This document shows positions 53,300-64,000 of a DNA stretch of 64,000 bases, piece after piece. Source of the stretch: Isoetes taiwanensis. Its lineage: Eukaryota > Streptophyta > Lycopodiopsida > Isoetales > Isoetaceae. A program made the translations under genes and the position numbers. Each line of letters starts with the position of its first letter. Positions within the stretch are counted from its first letter, which is position 1. The notes below the pieces were generated by a model. It did not search any database and was not told the DNA's origin. It saw only the letters and a list, made by a program, of their open reading frames with translations. The DNA lies in assembly GCA_021234155.1 (NCBI GenBank), contig JAJEKV010000054.1, forward strand, positions 8,516,655 to 8,580,654, read 5' to 3'.

Positions 53300-55003
53300 T
53301 TGATAGCATAAAAAACGTTTCTTTTTATAGCAGGATAGCCACAGCTGTTTTATCTATTTGTTCTGAATGGTGGTTCAGAATGTATTTTATGCTTAAATTT
53401 ACTTTTTACAAGACGGTGGCATTTGTTGTCATGTTTGTCAATTTCATGAGAAGTAAATGAGAGTGGGTTTTTATACACAGGTTGCTCGAAAGAATATATT
53501 TCGGATCCAACCTATAACTGGATTTTCCATCAATATATCAGGCAGGAGCACATATAAAATCAAATTTATTTCTTCAAATTACTCTAGATGTCTTGGGCCG
53601 GGGTTTTTTTAACCCGGACAGTAATAAGTTTGCTGCGCTCCTTATGGGTCCCATAGGCCGACTGGCCTCATGGGTCCCATAGGCCGATTGGCCTCAGTGG
53701 ACGATAAAAAATCATTCTTATTCTTATTCTTTGACAAAGTCTTGCAAGAACATGCTACTATGTTCACAAAGGCAAATTATTCGGATGATTTGGCTTTTCA
53801 AGGAGAAATGGCCCATCAAATGTCCCTTTGAGAAAAACAATGTGTTGCTTTTGATCTCGTTTATGTAAAACATAAATATATCAGGGTTTGTTTTTTTTTA
53901 AAACAATTCCATTTCTTTTGTAATTGAAACTCAGGAGTCATTTTCTCCAATGTCATACTTAGGTACTCATGACACGCGGTCACTATCCTCTTCTATGTCA
54001 GGACATGATGGATCCATTACCATGACATGATGGATCCATTATCACCCGAATCTTTATATGGATCCATTATCACCCGAATCTTTATATGGAGATGGAAATG
54101 GTAATTCCTGAAACTCTTGAATTGCGTGGAGCATCCAATTTGATTGTCAGATTGCAAATTCATATTTATCTGCTATAGGTTTCTACATTATCCACTTTTC
54201 TCTTGCATAGGTAGTAGGCGGCCTGTGAATAGCAAAACTTTGATTGTCAGGACTATCTATGTTTGATCCTATAATCTAGAGATACATGTATCTTCGACAA
54301 TAACTAGGTGCAAAACAAAATAGGCATAACATTTGACAATAACTAGGTGCAGAACAAAATAGGTATAACATTTGAGTAATTAAACACTGGGATCCTAGTG
54401 GCATATTTGAGTAAATAAGATGATAAAATAGGTGTAACATTGAGTAATTAAACACCGGGATCCTAGTGGCATATTTGAGTAAATAAGATGATAGAAATGG
54501 TAAGAATAGATATCCAACATCTGTTTATTAATATGTGTTGATTAACAATATTTTAAGGGATGACATGGCAATGAGAAAGTCAGTGTCAGTGCTATTGAAT
54601 CTGTAGCGGAAAACCATTTCGTGGCTGCCCCAAGACAGGAGATAACGGCAGCTGCAGGGTAGACAGATCAGAGTGTGAAGCTGCAAGGCAGACAAATCTG
54701 AGTATGAGGTTACAGAAGCGCAGGGCGGACAGATAAGAGAGGGATAACACCCTATAATGAGGGTGTTATGCCTTATTATAGCAAACGAGAGCCGGAGGCC
54801 CGAGTTTGTTATAGTAGGCCATAACACCTGAGTTCTAGAGTGTTATCCGCCTTAACAACCTGGGTCCACGAGTTTTATAGCGGTTTTGTGATGATTTTAT
54901 GATGGTTTTCATAACAAACTAGGTGTTTATAGCCATATGCATTTGGCATACAAACTAGGTGTTTATGCACTTTTTAATGTGTTACTGGTGGGTAACACTC
55001 TTA
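53291..55003. repeat. Second tandem duplication, copy A
   Basis: Starts ACGTTTCATTTGATAGC and is repeated as copy B at 55004-56710 in direct orientation. Copy A carries a LINE-tail insertion (53595-53730) and internal short tandem duplications (about 54000-54080 and 54293-54500) that copy B lacks. Both contain an ATAACACCCT...AGGGTGTTAT hairpin (54744 here). No gene is evident. Confidence 0.9.
53595..53730 (-). mobile_element. LINE 3'-tail insertion with empty site in copy B
   Basis: Insert of about 135 bp: GGGTCCCATAGGCCGA (twice, 53645-53690), CAGTGGACGATAAAAAATC and an ATTCTT-type tail. Copy B has uninterrupted TCTAGATGTCTTTGACAAAG at about 55302-55321, so the insertion postdates the duplication or was lost from B. 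It is the same family as 34536 and 35139. Confidence 0.8.
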
Positions 55004-56710
55004 ACGTTTCATTTGATAGCATAAAAAACGTTTCTTTCCATAGCAGGATAGCCACATCTGTTTTATCTATTTGTTTAGGATGTATTTTATATGCTTAAAT
55101 TTTCACTTTTTACAAGACGGTAGTGCGGTGCCTTTGGCATTTGTTGTCATGTTTGTCAATTTGATGAGAAGTAAATGAGAGTGGGTTTTTATATACAGGT
55201 TGCTCGAAAGAACATATTTCGGATGCAATCTATAACTGTATTTTTCCATCAATATATCAGGCAAGAGAACATATAAATCAAATTTATTTATTCAAATTAC
55301 TCTAGATGTCTTTGACAAAGTCTTGCAAGAACATGCTACTATGTTCACAAAGGCAAATTATTCGGATGATTTTTGGATTTGCTATTGGAGGGGGTGCTTT
55401 TCAAGGAGAAATGGCCCATCAAACGTCCCTTTCAGAAAAACAATGTGTTGCTTTTGATCTCCATTATGTAAAACATAAATATATCAGGGTGTGTTTTTTT
55501 TTTGAAAACAATTCCATCTTCTTTTGTAATTGAAACTCAGGAGTCATTTTCTCCAATGTCATACTTAGGTACTCATGACACACAGTCACTATCCTCTTCT
55601 ATATCAGGACATGATGGATCCATTGCCACCCATATCTTCATATGAAGATGGAAATCACTACAGCTCGCCCGCTCGCCGACGCCACGCTGGCCGCCCGCTC
55701 GCCGACGCCACGCTTTAAGACGACGCCGTTGCGACGCGTATAGCGACGCATAAACGTCGTATAACGACGTCCAGACGTCGTAATAGGCGTCGTTTATTGA
55801 CGATTTAGCGTCGTTGATCGACGTTCAAACGACGTCTGGACGTCGTAATAGACGTCGTAACAGGGCTTTAATTTTGTAGTGAATGATATTTCCTAAAACT
55901 CTTGAATTGCCAATTCGATTGTTATATTGCAAATTCATATTTACATGCTATAGGTTTCTACATTATCCACTTTTCTCTTGCATAGGTTGTAGGCAGCCTG
56001 TGAATAGCAAAACTTTGCTTGTCGGGACTATCTAGGTTGTAGATGATCTTCTAGACTATGTTCGATCCTATAATCTAGAGAAGACTTCGACACTATGAGA
56101 AGACATTATTTTCCAAGAGGGTTTGTACTTATATTGTAGGTGCAGAACAAAATAGGTGTAACATTGAGTAATTAAACACCGAGATCCTAGTGGCATATTT
56201 GAGTAAATAAGATGATAGAAATGGTAAGAATAGATATCCAACATCTGTTTATTAATATGTGTTGATTAACAATATTTTAAGGGATGACATGGCAATGAGA
56301 AAGTCGATTCGGTGCTATTGAATCAGAGGGAAAACCATTTTCGTGGCTGCCCCAGGAGACAGAGATAACGGGCACCGCAGGTACACTGATCGAGTGTGAA
56401 GTTGCAAAGCGCGCACAAATCGAGTATGAGGTTACGGCCTGCCAGGAATGACAGATAAGAGAGGGATAACACCCTGGAACGAGGGTGTTATGCCCTATTA
56501 TAACAAATGAGGGTCGGAGGCCCGAGTTTGTTATAGTAGGACATGACGCATGAGTTCTGGGGTGTTATCTGCCTTAACAACCTGGGCCTGAGAGTTTTAT
56601 AGTGGTTTTGTGGTGGTTTTCATAACAAACTAGGTGTTTATAGCCATTTGGCATAACAAACTAGGTGTTTATTCACTTTTTAATGTGTTACTGGTGGGTA
56701 ACACTCTTAC
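55004..56710. repeat. Second tandem duplication, copy B
   Basis: Direct repeat of copy A. It has a 226-bp CACTA-type MITE (55656-55881) that copy A lacks, and about 25 bp (TTGGATTTGCTATTGGAGGG...) near 55377 missing from copy A. It ends at GGTAACACTCTTA. Confidence 0.9.
55656..55881. mobile_element. CACTA-type MITE with AAT target duplication
   Basis: Starts CACTACAGCTCGCC and ends TTTTGTAGTG, so the terminal CACTACA/TGTAGTG bases are inverted. It is flanked by AAT on both sides (55653-55655, 55882-55884), the 3-bp duplication of the CACTA (CMC) superfamily. Copy A lacks it at the paralogous point. The interior is packed with GACGTCGT/ACGACGTC motifs in both orientations, like the subterminal transposase-binding repeats of CACTA elements. 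No coding capacity. Confidence 0.85.
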
Positions 56711-58511
56711 AACCAACGGCTGAGATCTGATCTCAGCTTTAAAACTTGAGGGCCGGATTGTTAAGGTTGCAAAAGCACTTTTTCGATTGCAAAAATCTGT
56801 CTGTTTGTTGGAGTCCTGAATCTATTGTAGCGACAGGGTTGTCCAAATCTAAAGCTATTTAGCTATTGATTCGATTCAAGAAGATTGAGGGAGAATTTGA
56901 CAGCTTTGGACATTTTTGAAGGAGACACAATTGTCTTGCAGATTCTTTATTTACTTTGCATGAAGGAGACAAAGTTGATTAGAAGATTATCTGCTTACTC
57001 TGGTTGTTTGTATTCATATTATTATGAGGTGTACAGAATCGATTTGAGTTGCTTAAATTTTTCTAACCTAGAGGCATTGGTTGAAGTGTAGAGAATTGCG
57101 TGCCGGTGTTCCAAAAGTGTTATCAAGCTCAATAGCTTCTGCTCACAAGCTCAATACCTTCTGCTTATGCAAGAAACTCGACGAAATCTTGCTCTCAAGT
57201 GCTCAAGTGCAAAAATCAGAGCAAAAAAATCAGAGCAAAAAAAAATGAGGCTGATCTTCCTTCGATAGCAGAATCGTAAATGGCGACAGCGATGGCTTCA
57301 TCTTCTTCTCGAACCTTTGCTTGAAGCCTTGTGGAACCTGGCTATGGCAGCCATAGGTGAAAGCTATTCTTGCTTCTGCATGAATGAGCGGCACCGCTAT
57401 CAATAGGTAGAGGAGCATTTATGCGAATATACCAATAATTTGCACCAACTGTTTATTACGTGGAACAAAAAATGCCTTGACGAGTCTTCTACGTAAACTT
57501 AAATGATTTTAAAGCACAAATAGTGTAACTTTGAATCTCCCCTTTTATGGCTATAAAAATTGGCAAATCCAATTAAGTTATTGCAAGTTTGGAAGTTCTT
57601 CTTGATTTAATTTTGTTTGAAAGTGTTAATTTTTTTTTTTGTTAGAATGTTTTCTTATTATATTTTCTATCATTCTAGCAGATTGCATAATAATGGTTTA
57701 CTAATAACGTATTATTATGGATATGGTCGGAGTGGGCAGGGTCCAACACCACCACCCTCACCATTGATTAGGATGTTTGTGCCTAATGGGTCAAATCCTT
57801 ATATTGGCTTAGGTTTCTCGGCTTAGATTTTTGGGCCTTGTTTGAAGTAATTGTAGATGTAGGGTGTGTCTTGATTTTCTTTTCTTGGTTTGTTAAGTAG
57901 AGGAAAATTAATATATCATTTCTCCTTGTTCATTTTGCTAGTAGTTTTTTTCTTACTTGTTATTTTCTTTTAGGGGATCCTTAGAGATCGGTTATTGATC
58001 ACCTTTTGAGCCTCATACAAGGTCTCATCACATATAGTTTTATGAGCACGAAGGAAGCACACACTCATTGAGAGAGAAGAGAGTAACTTAGGTATAAACA
58101 TGGATGTTGCGAAGAGGCGCCATTAAAAGTAACATGTGGAGGTATTTTGGATGCCTCCGACTTTTGGTGCACGTAGATTGCGTCCTATTGGCTAGGAGGA
58201 TGAGGCAATACAGGAGAGTACGAGGAGTTGCCTTCGTGGTTAGGCGAGATGTAGCAGGCCAAAGTTACTTATGTCAATACAGTAGACACATTTCACTGCC
58301 AAACTGCACAGTCAAGTGTGACAGAGTTGGAAGCATGCCAAAGAGCAATCTCACACAAGGAGATCCAAAGAGCAATCTCACACAAGGAGATAACAAATAG
58401 ATACCTACAGGGGGGAGCATAGTTGGTAGTAAATCGAGTTCAAGTGTTCGCTTCAATGGGCTATAGGTTCGTTCTTGGCAGACACATGTTGTCGCGCACT
58501 GAAGTGAATGC
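56711..58511. other. Intergenic, no supported gene
   Basis: Contains a short tandem repeat (AAAGAGCAATCTCACACAAG twice, about 58341-58390) and weak ORFs without recognisable features. Confidence 0.35.
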
Positions 58512-58847
58512 CTACACTCGGTCTGCTACCCATTGGATTCCCCCGTGTGGTCCTCTTATGAGAAAGCTCTTTTGGCAGGCTTCCCACTCTACCACCACTT
58601 GACAGTGTAGTTTTGTCGCGAAATGAGTCTTCTGTTGAGACTGAAGAAACTCTAAACTCCTATACCTTGCTTGACCATGAGGGAAACTCCCCTCCCTTTC
58701 TTGTGCGGCCTCATCCTCTTGCTCAATAGAACGTACCATATGTGCACAGTGAGTCTCAGGCACCCAGCCTAACTCCATATAGTACCACTCCTGAGTCTTC
58801 TTTGCAACATCCATCCATATACCTAAGTAACCCGCCTCCTTTTCCAA
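58512..58847 (-). CDS. Unrecognised 111-codon ORF
   Basis: Minus-strand frame with protein-like composition (EWYYMELGWVPETHCAHMVR, then an acidic EQEDEAAQEREG stretch). No family is recognised. It could be a transposon ORF fragment. No intron or promoter evidence. Confidence 0.22.
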   Translation of the reverse strand: MEKEAGYLGIWMDVAKKTQEWYYMELGWVPETHCAHMVRSIEQEDEAAQEREGSFPHGQARYRSLEFLQSQQKTHFATKLHCQVVVEWEACQKSFLIRGPHGGIQWVADRV

Positions 58848-60530
58848 TCAAGTGTGCATTTCTCATGCTCACAAGACCACAGAGACCAAAGAACCTAAAT
58901 TCTAAGTCCACACTACACTAAAATGATGGACAAAAAGAAAAAGCTTAAAAGAAAATAATAAATAAGAGAAATTTACTACCACATTAAATAGAAGAATTAG
59001 GAAAATAAAAAAGAGAATCAAGTCACACCCTATATCTACAATTACTTCAAACAATGCTTAGAGATCTGATCCTAGAAATCTAAGCTATATATAGAGCATT
59101 AGTTGCAAACATCTTAAACGACAATGGAGGTAGTGGCATCACACCTTCTCTCTTTAGATTCAAAAAGTAATATTACATCACCAATGGACCATCAATATGT
59201 AATTTGCTAGAAATGTAGAAAATATAGTAAAAAGACATTGCTAACAAGAAGAAACTAATTTACTTTGAGTAATCAATGACTTAGATCAAAGAAGAAGAAA
59301 TTTCAATCTTGCCTTCATCCTACATTAATTAGATTTGCCAATCTACAACAAGCAAAAATATGGAGATTTGAAGTTACATTAGAGTTACAAGAAATTTATC
59401 GCGGCGGCCAAGGCCGCCGCGAACATTTCTCTCTGTTCAAAACCTATGGCATTGAACCAACTATTATCCAAACGTGTAGTATGGAAGATGTGGTTGCCAC
59501 CACGATATCCCTTTTTCTTTCGTTGACATCTTCCCAAGTCATTCATGTCTTGCTCACTAGAAGAGGCATAACTTACAAAGACTCCAAGGCAAGGGAATGA
59601 ATGATATATATGTAGTTATAATTTTAATTGTGTATAGCACAATTCTAATTGTATGATATTAACATTATTACTCGACAATTCTACTTCTCTAGTAATGTTC
59701 GAGGAAAAAAAATCGCCATAGCCATTCACAACTTGAATGCCATAGCCATTTACAACTTGAAGACAACATTGGATTGCCACGTAGTTCCAACAAAATCATA
59801 CAAAATCATGTTACTCGCTTTATTGACCTAGGCATATAGTTGCCAAAAGATAAAGTACAGAGATAAAATTGGAATAGATTTCCGAAAAAATGAAATGTGA
59901 ATCCATTCCAACCTGCTTCTGTTTTTGTTGTGTTGTAAGAAGACTTATAATTCCAACAAAACCTGTTTTTTTGATGTAGTTCCAACAAAATAACGTTACT
60001 TGCTTTATTGACCTAGGCATATAGTTGCCAGAAGACATACAGAGATGTGAGATTGACAACATGCAAATAAGCAATTGATATGGAAGTCATAACTGTGTGA
60101 ACCAATTAAGATGTTTCTAGTCAATTAACCAAATTAAGACATTGCGAATCATAATTTGGAATAGATTTCTGAAAAAATGAAATCTAAATCCATTCCAAAG
60201 ATTGATAGTAGTAAGGTGGTCATTTGCCATCTTCGGGCTTTGTACTTCATCTTTTAGTCAACCATTTAGAGCTGCACGTCATATATAGGTGATATTAATA
60301 TCTCATGGAAAACATGGGACAATGCACAAAAAAGAATAGCATGTAAATCTGATGCGTAAACCATGTAAACAGTGAAAACCAAAGGCATCACAACTCTAGT
60401 CTGACGCCTACACATATATAGAGCCAATACTGGCATACAATTCTTGTATGACATGCCACTATAGTTTATCAAAATATGGTTAACAAAAGCAATTAGATGC
60501 CAAATCTAACATGCAGAAAGAGTATCTGAA
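58848..60530. other. AT-rich intergenic DNA
   Basis: Holds an isolated GC palindrome at 59400-59421 and a decayed direct repeat (TTTATTGACCTAGGCATATA at 59819 and 60004). No supported gene. Confidence 0.45.
59400..59421. repeat. Perfect GC-only palindrome in AT-rich DNA
   Basis: CGCGGCGGCC, two A bases, then GGCCGCCGCG: arms of 10 bp, no mismatch. It stands out in a region otherwise about two-thirds A/T. It may be the tip of a decayed foldback element such as those at 9654 and 37374. Confidence 0.85.
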
Positions 60531-60682
60531 ACCTGAAACTCTATAACTATGCACATTTTCTTGTATTAACACCGATATATCGCCCATCCCAGTACCGACA
60601 ATAGAAACCTGAAACTCTATAACTATGCACATTTTCTTGTATTAACATTGATATATACGCCCATCTCAGTACGGACAATATG
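60531..60682. repeat. 76-bp tandem duplication
   Basis: Two units beginning AACCTGAAACTCTATAACTA and containing GCACATTTTCTTGTATTAAC, differing at a few bases. Confidence 0.85.
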
Positions 60683-60859
60683 CAGACTATCAATGCTACT
60701 TTGAATTGAGTCTGGTATCTACCATGCTAATCTATATTATCATGTTTTGTCTGAGTTCCACCATCATAAGGTAGTTTAAGGGTTTTGAATTAAACTATAG
60801 CAAATGCTGTTGTAAGCAGCTATGACAGGGTGTTATATATACAGCTCTTGGGTTCAAGA

Positions 60860-61294
60860 ATGACTATGTTGGAAGAGGTCAGAACTAATTTTATAGCAAA
60901 AGCTCTTGGGTTTAAGAATGGCTATGCTAAAAAGATTCAGGATATTATGACGAAATATTCTGTGGCCCTCAACGTAATGATTGAGATGCATGAACATGAT
61001 AAATGTGAATACGTACCTGTGGCTAGATGCCAAAACAAATACGTCAACCTGTTTCTGGATTGGCTGTACATCTTTTCTATGTTGTCCTTCTCAATTCGCA
61101 TAAAAAGTTTAAACCAATCCATTTCAATGGCAATCTTTACTCTTACCATAATAGAAGAGTTCACGGCCCTAGAGCTGCTTAGTGGCCACGATTTCACTAG
61201 CTTTCAGAAGATCTTAAGCAAGCAGAAGACCTTGAGCAAGCAACTAAACGATGTTATAATACATGATCAAGAAATAAGAGAAATTCTTGACTGA
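60860..61294 (+). CDS. Unrecognised ORF, ~144 codons
   Basis: The longest clean frame in this part of the window. It contains an internal 58-bp direct repeat near its start (GCTCTTGGGTT.AAGAATG at 60843 and 60901), a hydrophobic middle (LFLDWLYIFSMLSFSI) and a K/Q-rich helical end. ATG at 60860 is the first standard start. No family is recognised; it may be one exon or chance. Confidence 0.25.
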   Translation: MTMLEEVRTNFIAKALGFKNGYAKKIQDIMTKYSVALNVMIEMHEHDKCEYVPVARCQNKYVNLFLDWLYIFSMLSFSIRIKSLNQSISMAIFTLTIIEEFTALELLSGHDFTSFQKILSKQKTLSKQLNDVIIHDQEIREILD

Positions 61295-61590
61295 AAGTAG
61301 AAAGCTAATTTGCATATAAGCAATGGGCCTATTAGATGCCGCATTTTATGACAACAAATCCGGTATGCGATTTTCGCAGTAGCAAAGATCCAAATCGTCC
61401 AAATCTGGGCTAATGAACCAGCTAAGCATATAATCGCCCAAAGCTCATCCATGTTATACGCTTGCCTAAACCTGCGACATGGCATGCCCAAGAAAATAAT
61501 TGATCGAAAGGGCAGGAGATGCAAAATAGCTAAAAATTGGTCGAATCCAAGAGCACTTAAGACACTTTCGCTCATCGATCTCTTCATCAC
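61267..61590 (-). CDS. F-box-like ORF, possibly partial
   Basis: Minus-strand frame of 107 codons. Residues about 10-55 (LSALGFDQFLAILHLLPFRS then CRRFRQAYNMDELWAIIC) follow the F-box pattern: leucine-rich helix, LP, then C[RK]x[FW]R and xLWxxxC. F-box proteins recruit substrates to SCF ubiquitin ligases. The rest is short, and related frames upstream (61669-61466 and 61939-61757) are out of phase, so the gene is partial or broken, or the match is fortuitous. Confidence 0.35.
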   Translation of the reverse strand: MMKRSMSESVLSALGFDQFLAILHLLPFRSIIFLGMPCRRFRQAYNMDELWAIICLAGSLAQIWTIWIFATAKIAYRICCHKMRHLIGPLLICKLAFYFQSRISLIS

Positions 61591-61939
61591 AGTTCATGGT
61601 GCAAGGATCTGCAAATCTTTGCTGATCACGATATTCTGAGCAAGAAGGATCACAAGGGCTCCAATCCATGTCCTAGAGCTGAGATGGGCAGGAGCCGTAG
61701 ACACAAACAGGGCAAAGCGGCCAGGCAGGAACCCTAAACTTAATCGATGCCCCCTGTTATCCTTGGCAGTTATGATGTCTCCTTGGCACTTCCGTTCCAG
61801 TTTCCTCAGATCCTGCCAGCTCTAACAAAGGGACGATGTCTTCTTGCCGCCATAGCTCCTCGCCATCGCTGTAGCTTCTCTCGGATTGGGCTTCTCTGCT
61901 AGGCGTCAAGATCTTAGGAAGAAAAAAAATACGTGGCAA

Positions 61940-64000
61940 CTAAACATTCAAATGGATTGCGGCGCAGAAAAATTCTGCGGGACAAAAACAGAAAATAGAA
62001 ATAGGAAACTGACTTATATATGTGTAGATAGATAGATAGATAATTGTGCTTTAAAATTATTCAAGTTTATGTCCATTTGAATTTATATCTAAGACTCTTT
62101 TTGAGGTTTAAATCTTTTTCTTTTTTGTTGCATATAAACTTACTTTTATAAGAAGAAGAAGATATGCAATGAGATTGCACTTTGAGTGCTTTCATATTAA
62201 AAATTAAACAATATACGTTTGAAGTTTTAGATTTTATTGCTTCAAAACCCATTCGTATTTCTACTAACGCTTCATATGAAAGATAAATTCGAAGAGGACT
62301 TAAAATCTACTGAAATCGAGCTATTCTTCAAGACATTGGATGCTATTAGTTGTCTTCTACTTGCTAGCAAAAAATTGCCATCCAGGGCAAGATGCAGAAG
62401 AACTTTTAGCCTTGTAATGCAACAAGAGTAGCTCAATCCCTACTCAAAGGTGCAACTAACCCCCACCCCCCTCCTCCCCCTAACCACACACACACACACA
62501 AATACCTTTTCGATCATACACATGAAAGCATATGAAGTACATACTAAACCATTCTTTAAATTGATCAAACAACTTCGCTATCCTATTTCTTACAAGAAAT
62601 TGATTGACTCTGATCGTCAAAGTGGACTGATAAGAGCAAAGCTTCTCTGACAAGCTTAAGATATAGAGTCTCCAAACTTGTATGAGATAGCAAATAAAAA
62701 ATCTTACGTATTGATTACCTATAGGAAAAAATGTCAAAAATTCTTACCTTGTTGTATTGTTTATCAGAAGGATCTGCAAGGATTTGCATTTAAGCTTCAT
62801 AGGGATCATTTGCCATGGTAATTGTAATCAATACCAATTTCTTGTTCATCATCCAGACTTATTTTACCACATTGTTAGGAGTGGCAATTTTTATGCTTGT
62901 AGCAATAAGTTCGCTTTCATAGAATAAGTCGACACCCACAAGGATCTACTTCAGAGATGCTTTTGCAGATCGGGTCCTTTAAAATGGACCCAATCTGAGA
63001 ACGACTCAAATTTCATTGGCTTGAGAATTTTTTTTCAAAACTAACTAGTATGCCCCGCGTGCATGGATTTCATTTACACGTTGTAGTGAACCATATTGTC
63101 CTACAGCCCTAGTAGAATAGCTTATTTCACTTGCTATTTATTGAGAGGTAGACAATCCTGCTTGGGTCATTTGTTTAGAAGCGTCATAGTTTCTAAAGGC
63201 TATGGTCTTTTGCGCCAAAAGCCCATTTCATAATCTACTCCGTGTGAATGGTATTCTCTTGCCTTCTGCCTCTTTGTCAGCATGTTTCTGTTAATGGAGA
63301 TGCCCACAACAGCCATTTTGTCCACCTTGTCTCTATAGCTCTAGAAATAGAGATTAATCATCTATCTAAACAACCAAATGTCTATCTAGAATCTCAAGCG
63401 AAATAAGCCTACTAACAAATTTCTGAGCTAGATCTCCCATCTCTCAGGTTCTCCATGCTCTGCTGGTTGAATAGGCTCCTCCTCCTTCTCCAATTGCTCC
63501 CAAATCGAGTTGGGGCAAATTGGTGTGGAAACCCCAATTTGCGTGACCCAAAGTTAGCAGGCCCGCCTTGGCCAATCGATTTGGGCCAGGTGGCAATTCT
63601 AGATTCGTTATCATTAACTAATTTAATATTTTCGTCGTTTTAATATTAGATTAAGCCCTAAATTCGAATTAGGATTTAGGGTTAGGTTTCCACCTTAATA
63701 ATTAATGAGTTACATGCCTAACTTTAGCTTATGAATAATTAATGCACTATTAATTATTCATAGTGACGTGTCATGTATTTATACATATAGCATATAAATA
63801 CGTGGAAGACATTCCATGTATTTATATGGTATACTTATAAACACTATGACATGTCACCAGAGTATAATTAGACCCTCATGGGTCATTAAGGGATAATTTG
63901 GGCTAACCTAAAAGGGCTTTTGTTAGCTATGCTAAATTGTTAATAGTTAATTAAGCTAATTAGACTAATTAATGTTATTAATTAGTAAATGTAAGCTAAT
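61940..64000. other. Intergenic, no gene seen
   Basis: AT-rich. A telomere-like GGATTTAGGGTTAGG lies at about 63671-63685. ATGTATTTATA and GTGACGTGTCAT are mirrored nearby (63761-63855), possibly another small foldback. No supported coding region. Confidence 0.4.

Noticed and set aside
55306-55533. 75-codon ORF in duplication copy B
   Set aside because: The paralogous sequence in copy A has indels that break it, so it is not under coding constraint.
63671-63685. Interstitial telomere repeat
   Set aside because: Only about two TTTAGGG-like units are present, too few to call a telomeric tract.

Overview
This is a repeat-rich stretch of a land-plant nuclear genome. The evidence is an intact 18-exon MCM2 gene whose protein follows the plant MCM2 pattern block by block, a chloroplast-type DUF1995 gene with a plausible transit peptide, a broken stearoyl-ACP desaturase copy, GT-AG introns, and many LINE pieces, small DNA transposons and microsatellites. 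Two genes in 64 kb, and an unusual mix of transposons, suggest a large genome, perhaps a fern or another non-seed plant. That placement is inference only.

Layout. 1-6.8 kb: tail of an L1-like LINE (minus), two SINE-like repeats, and a broken LINE with endonuclease, reverse transcriptase and zinc knuckle (1.95-4.92 kb) lying between two 140-bp TG...CA repeats that may be the LTRs of a host element. 6.7-8.3 kb: a broken minus-strand HUH-endonuclease (Rep) gene resembling Replitrons. 8.3-10.6 kb: non-coding, with hairpin elements. 10.7-15.9 kb: MCM2 (plus), with an E2F-type site about 110 bp before the start codon. 15.9-22.1 kb: a recent 3.5-kb tandem duplication that copied the last codons of MCM2 downstream, with a third partial unit. 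22.1-23.8 kb: LINE fragments, partly in inverted orientation.

23.97-30.99 kb: a 7-kb inverted-repeat element whose arms carry many symmetric GGATTC...GAATCC palindromes. Its centre holds unrecognised exon-like coding sequence with a tandem exon duplication, and its right arm is interrupted by 2.6 kb of LINE tail, GA microsatellites and minisatellites. Its right edge lies about 100 bp from the start codon of the DUF1995 gene (31.10-33.44 kb, 7 exons, plus).

33.4-64 kb: mostly decayed intergenic DNA. It holds LINE 3' tails with pentanucleotide ends, foldback elements, a stearoyl-ACP desaturase pseudogene (38.8-39.5 kb, minus), a 440-bp tandem repeat (41.8-43.05 kb), an L1-like LINE (44.8-46.8 kb), a CTAT microsatellite, a second 1.7-kb tandem duplication (53.3-56.7 kb) with a CACTA-type MITE in one copy and a LINE tail in the other, and a few weak ORFs including an F-box-like one.

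The two real genes have unrelated jobs (replication licensing; a plastid protein) and are not an operon. The most distinctive content is mobile: the HUH Rep relic and the palindrome-studded inverted-repeat element.
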